57,448 nt of DNA from Psychrobacter sp. UBA3962. GTDB taxonomy: Bacteria; Pseudomonadota; Gammaproteobacteria; Pseudomonadales; Moraxellaceae. The DNA is taken from contig NZ_DGDC01000026.1 in NCBI RefSeq assembly GCF_002385225.1, positions 1 to 57,448 on the forward strand, in the 5' to 3' direction. The number at the start of each line of letters is the position of its first letter. Position 1 is the stretch's first letter. Of this stretch, positions 54,306 to 57,448 are shown one piece after another. Under the pieces are notes generated by a model. It was not told where the DNA came from and made no database searches. It worked only from the letters and a program-made list of their open reading frames with translations. A program made the position numbers and the translations under genes.

Positions 54306-54585
54306 GATAACTATCTCCTTAGTTGCTTTGATAGTAAATGACGATATAAATAAGGGGAATGTATATTGTTAACTTTATATAAAATATATTTTTATATTAT
54401 ATTTAATAATAGAGGTTATTATAAAGCATACAGTCATTAGAATAAAATCTTTGCTCCTTACTGGAAAGAAACAAATAATCACCTTTGACTAGGGCTAAAT
54501 TTGCTATGTTTATGGCCTGCATAATCTTGCCATAATGATAGGATTTGAAACCCCCGAACAATCCAAAAAGACTTAGGAGCCATCC
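54306..54585. other. Divergent AT-rich promoter region
   Basis: About 280 bp between the membrane-protein gene and the dehydrogenase gene, extremely AT-rich around 54370-54420. A minus-strand frame overlapping here is not supported by a ribosome binding site. Nothing else is seen. Confidence 0.4.
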
Positions 54586-55359
54586 ATGCATGCGAGTGAA
54601 TTATTTAATTTAACGGACAAGACAGCCATTGTTACCGGTGGGGCAAATGGTATCGGTAAGGCCACTGCGATTATGCTAGCCAAGCATGGGGCCAACATTG
54701 TTATTGCTGACTTAAAATTAGAAGATGCCCAAGCTACTGCCAAAGAGATTGAAGCGCTAGGGGTAAAGGCACTGGCTATTGAATGTAATGTGTTAAAAGA
54801 TGAGCACTTGGTCAGGTTAACAGAAGAGACGGTCAAGCAGTTCGGAGCCATTCACATTCTAATTAACAATGCTGGCGGTGGGGGTGGTGGTCGTGAGAAC
54901 CCATTTAAGATAGATGTTGATGACATTAAGCGTGATTTTGAACTAAATGTCTTTAGTGGTTGGCGCTTGTGTCAATTGGTGGTGCCTCATATGAAAAAAG
55001 CTGGCTACGGCTCAATTATATTTACCACCTCCATGTCTAGTATTAATAAGAGCCCAAATATGAGCGGCTATGGGGGCTCAAAAGCGGCCGTAAATCATAT
55101 GGTTGCTAATTTAGCGCATGACTTTGGTCCTGAGGTTCGTATTAATGCTGTGGGACCAGGGGCTACTAAGACAGCAGCGTTGGAGAGTGTCTTAACGCCA
55201 GAGATTGAAGAGACCATGTTGCAGCATACCCCGATTAAGCGTTTGGGCAGTGCTGATGATATTGCAGGAGCCATGTTATACTTTGCCGCGCCAATTTCTG
55301 AATGGGTCAGTGGCCAGACTTTATTTGTCAATGGTGGCGGTGTTCAAACCTTAGAATAG
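54586..55359 (+). CDS. Short-chain dehydrogenase/reductase, 7-alpha-hydroxysteroid dehydrogenase-like
   Basis: A 257-residue classical SDR with a Rossmann fold. The NAD(P) motif is TGGANGIGKA (residues 18-27), NNAGG follows, the Ser is in FTTSMSS, and the catalytic Tyr-Lys pair is in SGYGGSKAAVNHM. GPGATKTAAL follows the active site. A Gly-rich run AGGGGGGRENPF after NNAG resembles HdhA-type hydroxysteroid dehydrogenases, but the substrate is uncertain in a non-gut bacterium. AGGAG lies 7 nt before the ATG. An amidohydrolase gene follows 120 bp later. Confidence 0.9.
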   Translation: MHASELFNLTDKTAIVTGGANGIGKATAIMLAKHGANIVIADLKLEDAQATAKEIEALGVKALAIECNVLKDEHLVRLTEETVKQFGAIHILINNAGGGGGGRENPFKIDVDDIKRDFELNVFSGWRLCQLVVPHMKKAGYGSIIFTTSMSSINKSPNMSGYGGSKAAVNHMVANLAHDFGPEVRINAVGPGATKTAALESVLTPEIEETMLQHTPIKRLGSADDIAGAMLYFAAPISEWVSGQTLFVNGGGVQTLE

Positions 55360-55479
55360 CCCGCTGATGATTTATAAAGAGCCAGATCAATGAGAACAGA
55401 CAGGCTAAGCACAGTTAGTGCTCAATAAACCATTGATTTATAAAACCGGTTTGAACTAAAAGGTTTCCATAAAAAAGTT

Positions 55480-57243
55480 ATGTTAAAAAAAATTATCCCC
55501 ACTATTGTGAGTTTAGGTCTTCTTGCAGGTTGCAACTCTAATGTTGAAAATACGGTTAGTGTTGAGCCTAAGGCGACTAAAGTTACCAAGGCTCACTTGT
55601 ATTATAATGGTGATATTATCCCCATGAATACCCATCAGCCTAGCACGGTTGAGGCAGTGGTTGAGCAAGGGGGCAAGATTGTTTATGTGGGTAACTTGGA
55701 AAAAGCCAAAGATCAGTTTACTGACATTGAGCAGGTGGATCTAAAAGGCAAAACCTTACTGCCAGGATTTATAGACCCGCACAGCCATTTTGGTATGGTT
55801 TCTAATACCATGGGTCAAGTGGATTTGAATTCCCCTCCTGTGGGCAATATTTCTAATATAGAACAAATGTTAGCGGCCTTAGTGGCTTATAAAAAGAACA
55901 ATAATATTGCTGACGGAGAGTGGCTATACGGTTGGGGCTATGATGAAAGCCAATTGACTGATAAGCGTCACCCTACCAAGATGGAGCTTGATAAGGCCCT
56001 TCCCAACAATCCAGTATATATTCAGCATGCCAGTGGTCATATGGGGGTTGCTAATTCTCTTGCACTTGAAAAAATGCAGGTTTCTGCAGAGACCAAAAAT
56101 CCAGAAGGGGGCATGATTGCTCGATTGCCAAATTCAAGTGAACCCAGTGGGCTAGTGCAAGAGACGGCGATGTATCCTTTCGTCGGTCATATGCTGCAAG
56201 TGCTCAACAGTAAGCAGGCTGAGTTCTTTGACCAAACTCAAGATTTTTATGCTGAGAAGGGCATTACGACCGCGCAAGATGGGATGACGGATAGAGAGGC
56301 GATTCGCTTCTTCCAGTCTCAAGCCGACCAAGGTAGATTGAAAATCGACTTAGTATCGCTGGCAGGTTTTAGTGAGCTAGAGAGCAACCTAAAAGATTCA
56401 GATTTTAAATTTAAAGACTATAAAAACGGTTTTAAAGTCCAAGGCACTAAAATTATCGCTGATGGCTCACCCCAAGGTAAGACCGCCTACTTTACTCAGC
56501 CTTATCTAACCCAGGTTGAAGGCTGTGATAAGGACTGTACTGGGCTCCCCAGCCTATCCCAAGATACCCTTAATGATTTATTCAAATTGGCGTATCAAGC
56601 GGACAATCAGCTGTTTATTCATGCCAATGGTGATGCCAGCATTGATATGATTCTCAAAGCACATGAATATGCGGCAGAAGCTTTGCAGCAGCCACTAGAT
56701 AAAGACCGCCGAACTGTGGTGATACATTCACAATTTGTCAGACCTGACCAGCTTCAAACTTTTAAAAAATACCATATAGAGCCATCTTTCTTTACCAATC
56801 ATGCCTACTTTTGGGGTGATGTCCACATTGAAAACTTAGGTAAAAAAAGAGCGGAGTTTTTAAGTCCGATAGTCAGTGCAGATAAACTGGGGCTTAAATA
56901 CACCAACCATTCAGATGCCACGGTGACGCCGACTGATCCTATATTCACCTTATGGACTGCGGTAAATAGGGTTTCTAGAAGTGGAAAAGTTATTGGCTCT
57001 GAGCAAAAAGCCAGCCCTTATCAAGCTTTAAAATCAATCACCAGTCATGCTGCTTATCAATTGTTCGAAGAGGACAGCAAGGGAACACTGGAAGTGGGTA
57101 AAGTGGCTGACTTTGTGGTGTTGGAGAAAAACCCACTGACTGTAAAACCTATGCAGATTAGAGACATTAAGGTGGTAACCACCATTAAAAATGGCAAACC
57201 TATTTACCAAGCGAAAAGTATGAATGAGGGCCAAAGGCAATAG
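55480..57243 (+). CDS. Lipoprotein amidohydrolase of the YtcJ type
   Basis: A 587-residue metal-dependent hydrolase with a lipoprotein signal (LGLLAGC, Cys18), so it is attached to the envelope. The amidohydrolase barrel shows GFIDPHSHFG (first metal His pair), GWGYDESQ, DGSPQGKTAYFT, FIHANGDASID, VIHSQFVRPDQL and NHSDATVTPTDP, the YtcJ (amidohydrolase_3) pattern. Family members act on N-acyl, imidazolone-like or related amides, and no substrate can be assigned. The ribosome binding site is weak and distant. A terminator follows. Confidence 0.92.
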   Translation: MLKKIIPTIVSLGLLAGCNSNVENTVSVEPKATKVTKAHLYYNGDIIPMNTHQPSTVEAVVEQGGKIVYVGNLEKAKDQFTDIEQVDLKGKTLLPGFIDPHSHFGMVSNTMGQVDLNSPPVGNISNIEQMLAALVAYKKNNNIADGEWLYGWGYDESQLTDKRHPTKMELDKALPNNPVYIQHASGHMGVANSLALEKMQVSAETKNPEGGMIARLPNSSEPSGLVQETAMYPFVGHMLQVLNSKQAEFFDQTQDFYAEKGITTAQDGMTDREAIRFFQSQADQGRLKIDLVSLAGFSELESNLKDSDFKFKDYKNGFKVQGTKIIADGSPQGKTAYFTQPYLTQVEGCDKDCTGLPSLSQDTLNDLFKLAYQADNQLFIHANGDASIDMILKAHEYAAEALQQPLDKDRRTVVIHSQFVRPDQLQTFKKYHIEPSFFTNHAYFWGDVHIENLGKKRAEFLSPIVSADKLGLKYTNHSDATVTPTDPIFTLWTAVNRVSRSGKVIGSEQKASPYQALKSITSHAAYQLFEEDSKGTLEVGKVADFVVLEKNPLTVKPMQIRDIKVVTTIKNGKPIYQAKSMNEGQRQ

Positions 57244-57306
57244 TGAATAGATAAGTTATAATAATGGTTTTTTTATTTAACTAAGTCGACTAAAACTATT
57301 AAACAG

Positions 57307-57337
57307 AAAAGCCCAAGCATTATGCTTGGGCTTTTTT
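57307..57337 (+). terminator. Terminator of the amidohydrolase gene
   Basis: AAAAGCCCAAGC (57307-57318) pairs with GCTTGGGCTTTT (57324-57335), followed by TT. Confidence 0.92.
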
Positions 57338-57343
57338 AATGAG

Positions 57344-57448
57344 TGATTTGTCCCGCCCTGAAATAAGTCTATCAAAGAGGGGCTTATTAATGGCTAACCA
57401 AGAGAGCAAAAGGGTTAAGCGCACACAAAGACATTACACATTCGGCTT
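57344..57448 (+). mobile_element. Probable left end of an IS3-family insertion sequence, cut by the window
   Basis: An ORF starts at ATG 57390 after GAGGGG and reads MANQESKRVKRTQRHYTFG before the window ends. The KRTQRxY start resembles OrfA transposase proteins of the IS3 family. The 46 bp before it, beginning TGATTTGTCCCGCCC, would be the terminal repeat. Only about 20 residues are visible, so this rests on a short motif. No second end or target duplication can be seen. Confidence 0.5.

Noticed and set aside
54181..54372. Plus-strand 63-codon frame opposite the membrane-protein N-terminus
   Set aside because: No ribosome binding site and no convincing protein features; the opposite strand explains the open frame as the 5' part of the membrane protein.
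54403..54591. Minus-strand 62-codon frame overlapping the dehydrogenase start
   Set aside because: No ribosome binding site, and it overlaps the SDR gene start; it looks like chance in AT-rich DNA.

Overview
The window looks like a chromosomal segment of a Moraxellaceae gammaproteobacterium, most likely Psychrobacter or a close relative (inference). The reasons are full-length monomeric NADP-isocitrate dehydrogenases, a PhoBR pair, MetX-MetW, Hsp33, a leucine/isovalerate (liu) catabolic cluster, AT-rich intergenic DNA, and many short transcription units bounded by A/T-flanked intrinsic terminators. Almost all genes belong to well-known families. I see no CRISPR array, rRNA, tRNA, prophage or defence island. 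The only mobile DNA is the apparent left end of an IS3-type element at the right edge.

Layout, left half. 1-6.5 kb: isochorismatase-like hydrolase, HD-domain 5'-nucleotidase, phosphatidylserine decarboxylase (psd), D-aminoacyl-tRNA deacylase (dtd), phoB-phoR with two Pho-box-like sites upstream, and a SlyD-type prolyl isomerase. 7-10.7 kb: M61 aminopeptidase, EamA-type exporter, RluE-type pseudouridine synthase. 10.8-15.6 kb: two tandem monomeric isocitrate dehydrogenase genes, each with its own terminator. 16.2-21.3 kb: a FemAB/GNAT-like acyltransferase with ubiC, then glyA, a small secreted protein made of 15-residue repeats, a DUF2164 protein and a class I glutamine amidotransferase. 21.4-26.6 kb: pepF, gltS, proA.

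Layout, right half. 27-33.6 kb: an acidic lipoprotein, then a polar amino-acid ABC transporter split into an ATPase gene, three paralogous lipoprotein binding proteins and two permeases. 33.7-37 kb: FAH-family hydrolase, alpha/beta hydrolase, hslO. 37.6-46.6 kb: an acyl-CoA synthetase followed by liuB, liuC, liuD, liuE and liuA, enough to take isovaleryl-CoA to acetoacetate and acetyl-CoA. 46.7-52.6 kb: a rubredoxin/rubredoxin-reductase fusion, a Sel1-repeat protein, metX-metW and hemH. 52.7-57.4 kb: a small acidic protein, a ferritin, a membrane protein that appears to start at a rare ATT or ATC codon, a short-chain dehydrogenase, a lipoprotein amidohydrolase and the IS edge.

The genes form several functional groups: phosphate signalling (phoBR), amino-acid uptake and metabolism (gltS, proA, the ABC transporter, glyA, metXW, liu), and iron or redox functions (ferritin, hemH, rubredoxin fusion). 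The points most worth following up are the non-canonical start of the membrane protein near 54.3 kb, the tandem icd genes, the three binding proteins served by one transporter, the 15-residue-repeat secreted protein, the rubredoxin fusion, the acidic protein beside ferritin, an orphan terminator near 16.0 kb, and an 11-bp inverted repeat in the gltS leader.
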